64,000 bases of DNA from positions 2,356,001 through 2,420,000 of the forward strand of contig HG738137.1 of NCBI GenBank assembly GCA_000499405.2, given 5' to 3'. Shown one piece after another: positions 36,701-49,553 of the stretch (its first letter is position 1; each line of letters opens with the position of its first letter). The position numbers and the translations under genes were made by a program. This stretch comes from Onchocerca volvulus. Taxonomy: Eukaryota > Nematoda > Chromadorea > Rhabditida > Onchocercidae. The notes beneath the pieces are model-generated. The model made no database searches, was not told where the DNA came from, and was given only the letters and a program-made list of their open reading frames with translations.

Positions 36701-39700
36701 TTCAAATCCTGTACTGACAATTCTACGGCTTGAGCAGTATAAGTACTTCCACCGATGTATTTGATATCTTCAATAGCATGGCGTACCATCTGCAAAAAAT
36801 AAAATAGAATTGACACAGCATTGCATACAGTAAGATATTGTTGAGAAATTATTCAACTTGAGAACTTGAAAATAGAAAAGTACACAGACCTGTTTGTCCC
36901 TTCCCAAGCCAAGTGTTTGACGTAATGTTGGGACCGAAGTGAATGAGTTTATACCTACTGCGACATGAGTTTCATCAGTACTGATCGGTAGACGTTCAAT
37001 AAGTGAGAGAGCCAGCTCACGCTGATGTTCGAAAACGTCCCTACGACTAGTGGATGCATCCAGAATGATTTGCAAATCCATTTTCGAATATTTACATCTA
37101 TAAAGATATAACATTCTCATTCTCACTTGCCTTGAAAACGATATCACTGCGAAAGAGAATAGCTCTTTAATCTCTAATGACTAAGCTAATTCAGGAAATT
37201 TAACCTTCAAATAAACAAAATATAAAACCTTGTTGATACTAGTGGGGAATCCCGTTTTACCAGTTCGTCTTCTTTCGGCAACACTTTTTTGTCCTCAATA
37301 GTAGGCGACACCGTCTGTAAATAATGTTCAACTGCTTGCTCTTCTAATCCATGTCACTCCACCTTATTTTTTATTTTCTTTTATTTTAAAATAATTTCAT
37401 AGCCTCGAGCAGTATCTTACAACTAACTAATCAATGAGCAACATGTTTCCAAATGGTAGCACATAGAACAAAAGCAACTGACTGATTAATAAATGTAAAT
37501 GGTGATCTGGCAGGTTATATTCAGAAATGAAAATGGATAATTTAGGATGGAAGACGAACTTGCTCAGCACGAATTCATTCACTGTTCCTACTGATTAGCC
37601 TTGATATTATCATTCTTTTCCTCATATTTCTGTCCATCTTTCATACTTTACATGCATTCTCGGTTTATTTTTCATTCGTCCGATAGATTCCTCACTGATT
37701 GCTAACAACTATTACAAATCGCAATCGCATAGCATTAGATTAATTCATTTCCATTTATTGGAATAGACCAAAAGAACTTACTGGTGGAGAAAATGAGAAT
37801 TCTGGTACTGAGGGTTCCTGGCATTTAAGCAACGATAGTATAGCATCGTCTAGGAATCGCGTATTATGAGTATCAACATAGACCCGCCACTTATTTCTTG
37901 TGTATAATTCCAGTTCCCTGCAATTCTTATCAGTAGGTTTACTCATGGCACTGATTAAGAACTTCTTAGAATATTTACGTAAGAATATCAAATATGCATA
38001 TCAGTGGTATCATTCATATTTTTTTTTTCGATCCTTTTTATGTCTATTGTTTTTATTACGTTATAAAAGCTCAGAATTCTTTTCAGAAATCCTCTTTCCA
38101 ACTATTTCAGACAAGACATTGATCTTTTATTCTTCATAATTTTTGAATCGTAAAAAAAAAGTTATGAATTCATGTTCTATAAATTCATATCATCATTACA
38201 GGACAAGGAAATATGTTTGGAAGAAAAATGAAACTTTGAAGTTACTGAATTGAACTTATTTACTTTAACGATAGATTAAATTTACCTGAAATAATAGTCA
38301 TCATTAGCAGTAATTGCATAAACAATGGCATCAGTAGCATGAAGACGATCCGAAGCATCTAAAAGATTCTCCCAGTAGTCCTGGCTCTTACCATCCGATA
38401 TAAGCACGACCATTTTTCTATAATATTTTATTGGCACTTCAAAATTGTGAATTATCTTATCATTTCAGAATGAGCATAGATATTTCCTTTCATTTTGCTA
38501 TAACATATCGTTCATATGACATCAAAAGATAGAAACTTTTTAATGTGACATAATATAACCCACACAAAGTTCACTCACACATTGTCAAAAAAGATAATTA
38601 TTGTAGAACAAAAAATTACTGATAATGATTACTCATTTTTTTCCTCTTCTGCAACATACTGGATAGATAAAATTTTGAAAAAATAGAATAAGGATTGTAT
38701 TTTTACGGAAAAATAATTTACCTGGCGCCTATTCTTCCTCTTTCACGAATTTCTTTAATAGCCAAATTAACACCACTCACTGAAGATGTATTTCCACCGA
38801 GATGTGCAAGAGAAAGTAGAGCGTTTAATATCTGAATTGAACGTTGTTTTTTTTATCAGCACTAAATGCCATCAACAAACGATAATTGAACGAAGCATAC
38901 CTCATTCTGATTGTTAAAATTATCAAATCCAAAATTAATCTCAGCGTGAGAACTGAACGTTACAGCAGCAACTCGAATACGTCTATCGAAATCTGCTGGC
39001 GAAATTGCTTTTATCTGAAAGTGACTAATTCAAATAATATATGTCCCGTAGTTACAACAATTTATGAACTCTGATTTATGACTTGTACTCGCTTTTTGAT
39101 ATTCTGCTACAGTAACTCTCTACTAAACTTTTGAACAATGCTATTCTTTCTTGAATCCGCTCTACTAAAATAAATTTACATAGATCATAACTGTCACCGT
39201 ATATTACTATAAAATACTGTAGATAAATTAAAATGAAAGTACCAAAGTAGCGGCAAAGTCCAACTGTTTCTGGAAAGTCTTCTGGACACTCTGCGACTTG
39301 TCCAAAATAAATACAAGATCTACCAAGCAATTGGGATCTCCTGTTTGACCCTGCAAGTAAATTATATGCTACCTAATTACTCAATAAAGAAAATACATAC
39401 ATCTCTGAAATTGAATGCCATAAAGAACGCATATGTTCGCAAATATTTAGAATAGTATCTAAATTTAGATACAACTACAGTGAGCATACTAGTAACTGCT
39501 TGTCTGATAATGATTACATCGGATTAACAATGAAATCGATAAACAGGAAGAAGCATTGAATTATTCGTCACAATGTCACAATGTCATCTTTTCAAATGAT
39601 AGCATACATACATCTCCTTGGATTCTCTGAGGTATCTCGGCATTTCATTGAAATTATTTTCAAAAAATAATTTTTGATTTGAATAACCTTCGATTTGATT

Positions 39701-42700
39701 TCTGCAGACGATAAACTAAAATCGTCATGGTGTGCCTTATTTTCCACAGTTGATTTTATGGTCACATCTGATTTGCTTTCTACGGCCACATCTGATTTCC
39801 TTTCTACGGCCACATCTGATTTCCTTTCTACGGTCACATCCGATTTGCTTTTTACGGTCGCATCTGATTTGCTTTTTACGATCGCATCTAATTTGCTTTC
39901 TACGGCCACATCTGATTTGCTTTTTACGGTCGCATCTGATTTCCTTTCTACGGCCACATCTGATTTCCTTTCAACGGCCACATCTGATTTCCTTTCTACG
40001 GTCGCATCTGATTTGCTTTTTACGGTCGCATCTGATTTGCTTTTTACGGTCGCATCTGATTTGCTTTCAACGATCACATCTGATTTGCTTGTTAAGTGAG
40101 ATTGATCTGAAAATACTCGAGTTTCAAAAAAGATGAACAGAAATAAAATTGAATATTGTGATAACTGGGTAACATTAGTCAAATAATTGCAAAAGCCTAC
40201 CACTTGTTTTGGCAGTAATTTTTCCAGTGGAAACTTTTGTTTCTTCGACAAAATCCTTTTTTACTGATTCATCACCACTCAATTTTACGTAACTTGTGAG
40301 TTTCTGCAAAAAAGAAAAAATAAACCGAATTTGAAGGTATCATAACCTTTTTTTGAATGGAATAAAAGATGCTACCTTTTTGTAATCTTTGATACTGGTT
40401 ATTAATGTGCCTTGTTTACCAACATATAACAAAAGTTCATCCTTCGAATATTTATTTGTTATTGGTGCGATGTAAACTTCTGCGTTTATTTCTGTAAATG
40501 AAATAGATTTACGAATAACTTCATCTGATATGAAACTAAAGAAATTACATTGCAACTATTGCAACCATTTATTACAGATAGACACAATTCATCGTTTCAA
40601 TAAGTCTTTAGCTTAAGAAGGTAAGATGAAAATTTCAGATTTACAACTCAGTAATGAAAATTTCAAATTTATAACTCAATAGTAACAGTATTCTGTGCTT
40701 GGTTTTCAAAATAAAACGAACGTTGAAGTTTAACAGCAGTGGTAGTCATAGTTTTCACGGAGTCTCGTGAACTGCCATCCGTGAGAATCAAAAAAATACG
40801 ACGTCGACTTTTATCAGAAACACTTATTTGTGATAAAGCAGCATTCACTGCTGAAATAAAGAAAATCTTTTCTATACAAATGGTATCTATGAATTTGACG
40901 ATTTCAATTTATCTTGAAACATACAATAAAAGACCTTTATTTACGCTTGTTTATTGCTTCCTAGACATTCTACTTTATTTCAATATTTTGAAGCACAAAA
41001 CTGAACCAAAATTTTAAAGCTTATCTTCAACACTAGAGGGTGAATGAAATTTAAAAATATTCCGTTACATTCATCTTAAAATCAATTTTATAAACTAGTC
41101 AGATTAATTGTCTTATACATATATTCGCCATATTTCAATTAAAAATGAAAGGATTCAAAATTGATACACTTACGAAACTGAGACACATTATCCTTTAAGA
41201 ACAAAATTGAGAAACATAAATTAAGTATCACTTCTTGAGAATTTTGGCACATTTCCTACAACAGACATCAATCACTAATTACCTGCGGATACCGACGATC
41301 CCTTTTTGTATTCATTTTGTAATCTTTCCACAGCATACAATACATCCTCCTTCGCCGTTGATTTTCTCAAGTCAATTTCGATGTGAGCATTATCGTCGAA
41401 TGATACAAGCGATATTTTTACTCGTTTCTCCTTGTCAATGAATTGTAGGGTCCGAATTAGCTCTTTTAGAAATTTTTTCATGACCTCAAATTTATCGTCT
41501 GCTTTTGTTGATTTATCCACCAAGATAGCAAAATCGACAAGATCTGTAGCATTGCAGTTGGTTTATTTCAAAAATCAATATTCCTCATCAAATCTAATTA
41601 TGAAATCTCAATGGCGATATTTTTCCTTAATTGCTCTCCATAGATTTCTAGAAATAGCGATCCATCTATCAAACATCTTATCAAACTCAATCATCTAGCA
41701 ATAAACGAGTAATTTTTTAACTGTTGATAATCTGCAGAAATAATAAAAAACTTTTTTAGCATTCAGTTGATAACAATCACATTTCCATTCAGGTAGCATC
41801 CTTTCAAACTTCTTTAAACTTCCACCTATTTGTTGAAAAACTTTCCTTCCTTTCCTCTATTCTCATATCTAATATCCTCACTAAGATGAAGAAATCAGCA
41901 TTTTTTACATGAAAACACATCAATTCTTTTCTTTGTGAGTTTCCACAATATCATTCAAACTTAATAAACAAAACATCGTACATCTCACAATTTCAGAGAC
42001 AACACTTCCATAGATCAACATGGAAGCAGAAAACTTATCAATTGTAAATGATGGTACTGTAGAAGTGCTGTTGCCAATATTGAGAACAGTGCAATCATCT
42101 ACAGTAATGACATGCTAAATGCAAACAGCATTAACATCAGGCATAATGCAAGTGCAATTCTAAACACATGCATGCCAGCACGCAAATCAGTGCATGAACT
42201 GTATACATTCAGTTAACAATAACGATTGCAGTTATTTTGAATGATGCAGTGAATCAAGGAGTAGACAAAATAGTAATATTGTATTTTGTTCATGGAATGG
42301 TACCATTATGAGCCTGAATAGATTTGATGATCGGAGAAGATGAGACATCGAAGAGTTCTTCCTTTTCATCGTCCTCCTTTATTCCCAGCACTTTGACTGA
42401 AATTAAAAATCATCATTTTAATCGTTAATTGTTTTTGATCTTCTCTTTCTTGAACTAGAGAATGAAAGATACTGCTCACGCATATCACTAACGAATTGCC
42501 TGATACGTCCATCCACGTAGACCTTCCACTTATCTCCCGTAAAAGCTTCCAACTGGATAAACCTGTACTGCTTGCTCGTCGTCATTGCATAGATCGCTGC
42601 TTCTTGCAATTTGTGTAACTTTCTGAAGTGTTCATCGTATGATTATTCCTTTTTCAAAGCTTTCACAATCTAATTAGAAAGAAAAATAACAGCTGACTTG

Positions 42701-44094
42701 ACTGGAAGGATTTACCTGGCAGTTTGCATGATGGAATGCCAGATATCTTGGCTGTTTCCGTCAGAGGCCAGAATGATAATTAGTCGAGCATTTGACCGTC
42801 GAGATTTTTGCGCATACTGCAACAGTAACGATAAACAAGAAATGAATATTGATATATCGCCTGTCTCAGTCAATGTAGCATATATGAGAATCTTCCCGAT
42901 CATTAACAATCTTACTAATCAAAAAAGTTCCATTCGGAAGCATCATAATGAAGCAGTCAGAGTATAAAACCTCATATGCAAATCTGATTCCAGCCAGTGC
43001 AGAAGAATTACCAGCCACATATCTAATAGATTTCAAATGCTGCAAAATTTCCGCTTTGGTTGTCGCTTTGCCCCATTCTAGATTTAATTGTGCTTCCTAA
43101 ATATTCTTCATTATCATTCTTGCCTTTCAGATTTCAAAAATAAATTGAAGTTCTTCGATGTGATCAAGTTTACTTGTTGCTCAAAGCAGATAAACTGAAA
43201 TAAATGTTGACGAATAAAAATATAAACTATCATGAGATGGAAAAAATGTATTCTCATCTGATTATCAGAAGTCGTGTTATATTTCAGCCAGAGGTCGCAT
43301 TATACTTCTACTACATATTCCGTCAAACAAGTTCTACTACTTTGACAAAAATTTTAATTTCAGGGTAAGTTTTGTTGCTGATTCCCTGTTTAAGGACTAT
43401 TTCGTTCTAATATTTTCACATTTTAATCAATCCATTACTCAATCATCTTGCTTTCCTTATACTCTATTTCAAAAAAACTATAAATTTATAAACTGCTCTC
43501 GATATTTACTTAAACACTGAATAGCAAATGATGCATGAATACTAACTTGACCGAAAGTTATAATCGCTATTCGAATTCGTTGTTCATTGATATCCTCGTC
43601 GGGCAATCTATTAATTAATTCCATCAGTAATTTCAATTGATTTTTCAAGTCAGCAGATTGGCGTGGCGAAAGATCGATTGTGAAAAGAAGATCAAAATTA
43701 CCATCTTGCGGAGAGATCTGCATAACATATAGCCATTTGGTTAGTATTAAATAGAACTAAACTGAACGAAGATATTCGTAAGCATACAATAATTGAACTA
43801 ACAAACGAATGAATAAAAAAAGTTATACAAATTAGCAAATATGAATAAAATTAGTACCTTGCCATCAGTGCTTTCCTTAATTTGCGGCTTTTCTACAGCT
43901 TCAGATGGCCTATTCCTGATCAGTCCATTTCTCAGATCTTTTTCCAATCTCGGAGCTTCTCCATAGCTATCCACCAATCGAATACCCTCCGCTTTAAACT
44001 GTTCGTGATTATTGATCGGTAAACGGAAATCCGCAGGATTTGCTATGCAAGAAGAAAAGAGAAATGCCGATAAAAAAAGATGTACGTTCGCCAT
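30783..44094 (-). CDS. Secreted protein with six von Willebrand factor A domains (1,819 aa)
   Basis: Twenty-nine exons, all phase-consistent, run from ATG 44094-44092 to TAA 30785-30783. The N-terminus MANVHLFLSAFLFSSCIA is a signal peptide, and no later membrane span or GPI signal is seen. vWA domains lie at about residues 85-255, 291-470, 649-835, 875-1050, 1085-1300 and 1629-1819. Metal-site (MIDAS, DxSxS) cores read DLSPR, DKSTK, DKSQS, DASTS, DNAIK and DASGS, so the third, fourth and sixth look intact and the others degenerate. Linkers are acidic or repetitive: 14 units of about KSDATVKS (505-644) and a 306-residue Ser-rich exon (1323-1628). vWA domains usually mediate adhesion or matrix assembly, so an extracellular-matrix or cuticle/surface role is an inference. 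Exons: 44094-43858, 43717-43547, 43096-42971, 42816-42716, 42622-42480, 42396-42304, 41543-41283, 40850-40722, 40524-40376, 40303-40201, 40106-39688, 39350-39243, 39014-38901, 38831-38722, 38417-38286, 37917-37782, 37314-37229, 37097-36890, 36789-36673, 36537-36350, 36285-36062, 35911-35716, 35474-35360, 33490-33320, 33017-32889, 32741-31823, 31748-31477, 31403-31242, 30923-30783. The donors at 42480 and 40722 are the least certain. Confidence 0.85.
32251..32385 (-). repeat. Five 27-bp coding repeats in the Ser-rich linker
   Basis: Five head-to-tail 27-base units at 32251, 32278, 32305, 32332 and 32359 encode SRSELSASQ, three copies of SRSELGASQ, and SGSELDASQ. The units differ by only a few bases, so the array is young or homogenised. 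They sit inside a larger, about 60-residue imperfect repeat (core SAKSSS...SEL.ASQ, HRGQK, DSDLATS, LEESAKSS) that fills most of this exon. Confidence 0.9.
33607..33678 (-). tRNA. trnQ-UUG: tRNA-Gln (anticodon TTG)
   Basis: On the minus strand the 5' GGTCCCG pairs with 3' CGGGACC over seven acceptor pairs, with a T discriminator. The anticodon arm is CAGGA-CTTTGAA-TCCTG, giving anticodon TTG (reads CAA, Gln). The T arm is CGGGAGTTCGAATCTCCCG. An A-box-like TGGTGTAGAGG is present in the D arm. There is no intron. A TTTT terminator lies a few bases downstream (33601-33598). Length is 72 including the discriminator. The folded structure is complete, so the gene should be functional. Confidence 0.97.
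33950..34540 (+). mobile_element. Probable solo LTR of a retrotransposon
   Basis: A promoter-like TATATAAAAGG at about 34193 is followed by a CATTAGTGTCAGTCAACGAG stretch and by AATAAAG near 34451, giving the U3-R-U5 order of an LTR on the plus strand. A long hairpin lies between, with arms at about 34274-34315 and 34401-34442 (core AGCGGTTTTAAC and its complement). No gag or pol sequence is nearby. The exact TG...CA ends and target duplication could not be fixed, so the coordinates are approximate and the family (BEL/Pao is my guess) is unproven. Confidence 0.45.
35128..35199 (-). tRNA. trnQ-CUG: tRNA-Gln (anticodon CTG)
   Basis: Same length and fold as the gene at 33607-33678, differing at only three bases: one in the D loop, one in the T loop and one in the anticodon. 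The anticodon arm is CAGGA-CTCTGAA-TCCTG, so the anticodon is CTG (reads CAG, Gln). The acceptor stem GGTCCCG/CGGGACC and T discriminator are identical. Only a three-T run lies close downstream, with a longer one about 35 bases further, so termination may be less sharp than for its partner. Confidence 0.96.
39751..40086 (-). repeat. Fourteen 24-bp coding repeats in a vWA linker
   Basis: Fourteen head-to-tail 24-base units encode an eight-residue motif with consensus KSD(A/V)(T/A)V(K/E)(S/R). The array makes up most of exon 11 between the second and third vWA domains. Units are highly similar and keep frame exactly. Alternating Lys/Asp/Glu suggests a charged, extended spacer. Confidence 0.92.
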
Positions 44095-44119
44095 CGATGA
44101 TGATGGCTTCTTGCTTCCA

Positions 44120-44127
44120 CTGAATTC
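44120..44127 (-). promoter_or_regulatory. Probable spliced-leader acceptor of the vWA gene
   Basis: On the minus strand AGAATTCAG ends 25 bases before the chosen ATG, which opens directly into a signal peptide. The in-frame ATG further upstream at 44181 would add a hydrophilic stretch interrupting this arrangement, so the downstream start is preferred. Confidence 0.5.
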
Positions 44128-47100
44128 TTTCTTTGTCCTGTAGTTATTATCCAAAAGTAATACGAACAAATTGAAATTCACTATTGTTCAACTTTGATTT
44201 CTGCTTGATAAGCAGAAAATTGATGTTTAGTACTTAACAAGGAATACGTGAAATAATTTGACTAGATTATTGCTAACATAAGATAGAAGAAAATCGTAGT
44301 CTATACTTGTTTTTATTTCTCTTTCTTATTTAGAATGGTTTGAAATTATTATTTGTACAAATCAGATTCGAAAGATATCATTATTTGTTACAAAGCAGGT
44401 TCGAATTTATAATTACATTTTTGATATAACAATAGAAAATATCAAAATCAAAGGGCAATCTAATCATTTAAAGTAGAATAACCACTGTACTTTTCAAAAA
44501 CCTCACAGGAAAAATATAATGAATGCTCTAGCATTCGTGAAACCGCATTTTTACTTTTCTCTCAGAAAAAAAAAAAAGAGAAAAAGAAAAAACTTCGTTT
44601 TTTTCCTTACTTATAACAAATGTAAAAATCGAGATTGAAAAAAAAAAAACGGAATGAGGATAGCAGATAATAGCAATTCTACAAATGGCCACAGGAAAAG
44701 TATTCAACAGATAAATTAACAAAAGCGAAGATGGAAAAAAAAGGATGGACTAATGCGATCGCGAAAAGGTGACTAATTCGAAACTCTTTTGAATTATTCA
44801 TTTAGAAAAAGTCCTGATTTGTTAAATAAATTTATTAAAGCTCGAATGGGACTTATTCGATATAGTTGATGAACAATAAAGGCAAACTACTAAATCGACG
44901 TGAGCGAAATGAAAGGAAACAAAAGGTGAAAGATAGTGATAATTTTGTTGGAGGAAGTGCTCCCTTCGCTGGATAAGTTGTTATCAGCAATTGAGAAGAA
45001 ACAATAAAATATTGGAACATGCTGCATTGTTAATCTTGATATTCACTGGATTTCAGTAGTAAATTGTCATTCTCCTTTTATCGACCGTTTATTTCGTCTT
45101 TTTTGATCGTTCACTAACATTCATTTTTACTTTTTACTTATATTTTTAATTTTTTAAACTGCTAACCTTACTATTTATACGCAATTCTTCTTGGATTGAC
45201 ATTTTTAATTTTCTCATCAAAATGATAGAAATATTTTATAGAATCTTATCATATACATTCTAAAGAATTAGTAAATCAAAGTCTATGCTCCCTTTTCATC
45301 TTCTGTTTATAAAATCATTTGGAAAAATTCGTCGGTTTCTTAATGAAATCTTAAATTTTATGTATGTAAAAGATACGATCTTTTTGACCCAAAATTCACT
45401 TTTTATAGAATTTGACCATTTAAAAAAAAAAATAATAATTTTAAGGATTTCATAGGAAGTAAACACTGTTTTCATCCCGACCATAAAAATTTCAATTTAA
45501 TTTAAATATTTTCTGTTCACTAATCCGAGATAAATACAAGTTTTAATTTTTAATGTAACTGCGTATAGTAATTCTGTCGTGCCATTTAACATGAAATCAT
45601 TGAATGCATAGGAAATTTAAATAAATTGCAGTTCAGATTTAACTTCTAATTAACAACTAAATTATTGAGAAGAATGAAAAGTTTGATCATAACTTAAACT
45701 ATGTGGCTGCATGGGAAATCAACAATTTTCTCATTTTCTTTCAGACCAAATTATCCGAGAAATTCGCACTAATTTTCACGCGCTTCGTTATTGTTTGCTC
45801 AGAAAGAATAAAAGACATCTCTTCGATGTCGCAAAATTAATAAACAATCTGTTCCAACGCAAATATTCATAAACAAAGATCATTAACAACGAAAAACTTT
45901 AAAAATAAAATGGCGTCCAAAAATTAATGGTTTCTCACAAACTTATTGTATGTTCGCTCTGCCTACTTCGATTGAAATATTCTTACAATTTTTCATCGTC
46001 AACCAAAAAAAAAAAAAAAAAAAAGAAAAAAAACCAGGGTTAATTTTCTAGTTTACTGGTAAAAAAGCTGAAGTAAACTTCTTGAAACTTGACAACATAT
46101 TTATCTTTACTTAATTTCAAACCTGTTAACAATTGAATTTATTCAAACCAATTTTTTTTTTAATATATATATTTAAATTCTTCAATGACAAGCCTAATTA
46201 AGTGAAAAATATAAATCTTCTGCTAATTTATTGGATTTCAATACATATTGGGAACTCGTTTAAAACATTTTGGTTTCATGAAAAAGGAATGAAGTTTTCG
46301 ATGGAAATTGTCATTGTTTTATCCAGAGATTATTTTGAATTTCTGGAAGATTCTAAATATATTTTACGATAAATTTGGATTTTCTTCGTTTCATCGTTTT
46401 CTAAAATGCTTAAAGATTCATATGAAAAGTTGGAAATAATACTAATTAGGCGATTTTTTTGTTTGTACTATTTTTTTTCGCCAATAAATTCTTTTTATTG
46501 TCTTCATCAATGAACTTATATTGATCAGCTGTTCTTATAGTGTTAATATTTACTGTACTTATAGTGCAAAATTTTTGCTGCACTTATAGTATAAATAATA
46601 GTTAAACAAGCAACATGCAAAAGATTTCAATAATTCTTTCCTCACTGCCGATTTCATCTTGAATTTCATTTCGTTCTGTAATTTTTGATCTTTAGACTGA
46701 TGACTTCCAAATCAGTATGTGTACAAAGTCTGTACCGAAGAAGGGTGAAAATTGCTATGATTTTACTAAAAGATAAAATAAATTTTGCTATATAACTTTG
46801 ATTTGGCCTCTCAGTAGCATTCCTGAAATAATCATATTTTAATTATGTCCTTTTAACTAAAATTTTATTGAATGTATGACTGGCACATATCTCATAGTAA
46901 AAATTAATTGAGATACTTAATCGTACAACTTCAACGCATTATTTGGAAAATTCTTTTAACTATAAAACATGATAATTTCCATTGGCAAGAGAAAGCTATA
47001 TTGATTGGACAATCATTGTTCCAAATGAAATTTGCAAATTTATCAATCTCCAAAAACTCCATATATCAAATAATCATTGATGAAATGAAGCAAAACTAAT

Positions 47101-49333
47101 AAAAAAGCATTTTCTATTGAGGTTTTGACTGCCAATTTCAGAGCTGAGAAATTATCGGGAATGAATATAGATAAATTCTGTGGCACATTTGAAATATTCT
47201 ATGAAAAAAGCCGTTAGGAAAGACTGAGTTACAAATTTACAAGCATTGAGTCGTTGATGATGATGAAGAGAATGAAATGAAGATGACAATTTCTTGTGGA
47301 CTATTTATTTATAAAGATGCAGGAATCTTTTTTTTTCCAAAAATTACACACCCTCTTACTAAATTTTTCAAATAATTGCTTGCTAATTGCTAATTACAGC
47401 ACAAGTTTAATGCAAAATTGAAATGCTAAACATTTTTCAGGAAATGACAAATGATCGGTACTTATGTGATGATGGACAAAGGTAGAAAGTAGTAATGTCA
47501 AGAATCAGGTAAACCTTTGGGCAAATATTTTTGCGACCAAAAAAATATCTTGCTTACTGCAGCATATAGTTGGTCAGCGATCTTTCCATTTTTAACCGGT
47601 TTTTCTTTTTTCATTTTCATCAATCATTCATTTCAAAGTAATTCTTCTCCCGCTCCTCCCACGCTCATCCTTTTTCCGCATTGCGCTCTTGGAAGCACAC
47701 CAAATAGTTCCGTATCTATTATTATCATTCTTATGATTATCACTTGAATTGCCATCATCATCACTATCATTAATTGATACACTTGCAGTTCTTATCATTA
47801 TTATCATAAAACTATTACCATCATAGCCTGTAGCTGATAGATATATTAATTAAAAGAAATCAAGTCATAAATGACAATGAATCATGTCAACATATTATGT
47901 GATATAGTGTAATATATTGTTATTACTATTGGTTGATTCAAATATTACTATACCTTTTTAGAAATAAATCAAAATATTTATAGATGTAAGCTTAGATGTA
48001 AGCTAATAGCTAATTTATTCCTATTCCTTCTTATTTTCTTCTATCAACCTAATCTTCAATCTTTTCTCCAGTAACTCGAGAAAAAAAAAAGAAAAGAAAA
48101 AAAATGAGTTATATGAATTGAATGAAATGAAAATGAATTGAATCGATCTTATCTTCTTAGAAATGCAATTCTCACCATTTCTTTCCTTTGATAAGAAACA
48201 AGATAAGATAGAGTAATGATTGATTGACATGTCATTTAACAATATTTAATTTTAGCAGTAAAAAAAGGAAAATAATTAAATTGTTTAATCGAGATGAATT
48301 GCTTTCAAAGGAAATTGAAAATACACTTCGAGAAGGAAGTCATGCATTATGGGGAAAGAATAAATTGAAAGCTATTAGATGAAAGATGAATAAAAATTGT
48401 TTGAATACTGAAATCTGATCAGCAGCATTTCCGCGGTATCTCGGGTTTATTTCTGATTCGTATAATGCAAACTAGATCATGAAATTATAATGAATAGTTG
48501 GATTTAGTGCTGTGTACCATCAGTAGTAACCCATTACGCCCTTCCTCAAAATTATTCTGAAAAAAAAAAAAAAAACTAACCACTTAAAAATTTAATCTTC
48601 CATCCATTCTATCAACAGATGAAAATTAGAGCAGTGCAATTAATATCCGATAAATCTTATAGTGCTGTTTTTTCATTGTCATAAAAACAACTGTTATCAT
48701 TCTGACACCATTTAACATAACGGAATTACTAACCACTTCAAGATTTTAAAGATTTCTCCTTTGCTCCTTCACTTTCAATCTTAAACCTGTCCGATACGAA
48801 TCTCTTCTCTTTTTTTATCCATGTATTTTAACCGGTCATATTTAATTTGCAAAATAATCATTTCTTAATTTCCGAGCAACAAATGAATATAAAAGTTAGG
48901 AAATTCAATCGTTGAATCAATGCAATTAACTGGATTGCAGTGGAATAGAAATCTTGCGTTAGAGAAATCCATATCATCGGCAAATTTTCACTTCAAAGAA
49001 CGCTCATTACGGTAAACCTACCAGAAGCTCATTTCCGGAAGTAAATTTCCAGAAGATTTTAAGTTTACTATTTTGGGAAGGAATGACATTACTTTACCAC
49101 TAAAAGTGAAGAAAGATAAAAATGTTAAGTGTACTATATCATGCAAAATATCATGTAAAATAAAGAATAACCTAGTGATTAATTTATCTGGACACTATTA
49201 CAGACGGATCGAATACATGTCGGAGTAACTGAAGAAATTTCATTCAAATGATTTGTAATTCTTTTAGATATGTTGAGTCATTTCTTTGTTCCTAAAAAAC
49301 TTGAAGAAACTCTAATCTATACCAATGTAAATT
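44128..49333. other. Gene-poor intergenic region
   Basis: No exon chain, RNA gene or transposon domain could be supported. The sequence is AT-rich with poly-A tracts (for example 46007-46028 and 48562-48574) and a few short direct repeats, such as three ACTTATAGTG-like units at about 46531-46590. The promoters of the vWA gene (left edge) must lie here. Open frames of 60-76 codons lack ATG context or splice logic. Confidence 0.5.
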
Positions 49334-49383
49334 TAACAAAAGTGCAGTTGTATTGTGCTAACAAAAGCGCAGCTGTATTGCGC
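49334..49383. repeat. Two 25-bp tandem repeat units
   Basis: Units 49334-49358 and 49359-49383 share TAACAAAAG(T/C)GCAG and (T/C)TGTATTG(T/C)GC, differing only at T/C positions. They lie about 170 bases left of the SL1-tagged insertion. All four differences are the same transition type, which is curious but may be chance. Confidence 0.7.
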
Positions 49384-49553
49384 CAACCCAATCTCCTTCT
49401 TTTACCATTTTAAAATTAATCTTACCATTGAGTGGTAATCTCCGTTCCGTTTATTTAAAATTTCCTTATTACTCCACTTTTATTATATTAGTAATTTTAT
49501 CATTAAATTTGCTTTATTGATACGATATTTGCAATTGTTATGTGTAATTTCGC

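Noticed and set aside
39751..40086. Possible CRISPR-like array
   Set aside because: Units are contiguous with no spacers, lie in a eukaryotic coding exon and keep reading frame.
39695..40136. Two 134-codon open frames on the plus strand
   Set aside because: They are antisense readings of the 24-bp coding repeats. The minus-strand frame is the one that joins in phase to the flanking vWA exons.
47517..47747. 76-codon plus-strand frame
   Set aside because: Low-complexity hydrophobic sequence ending in Ile repeats, with no splice or start context.
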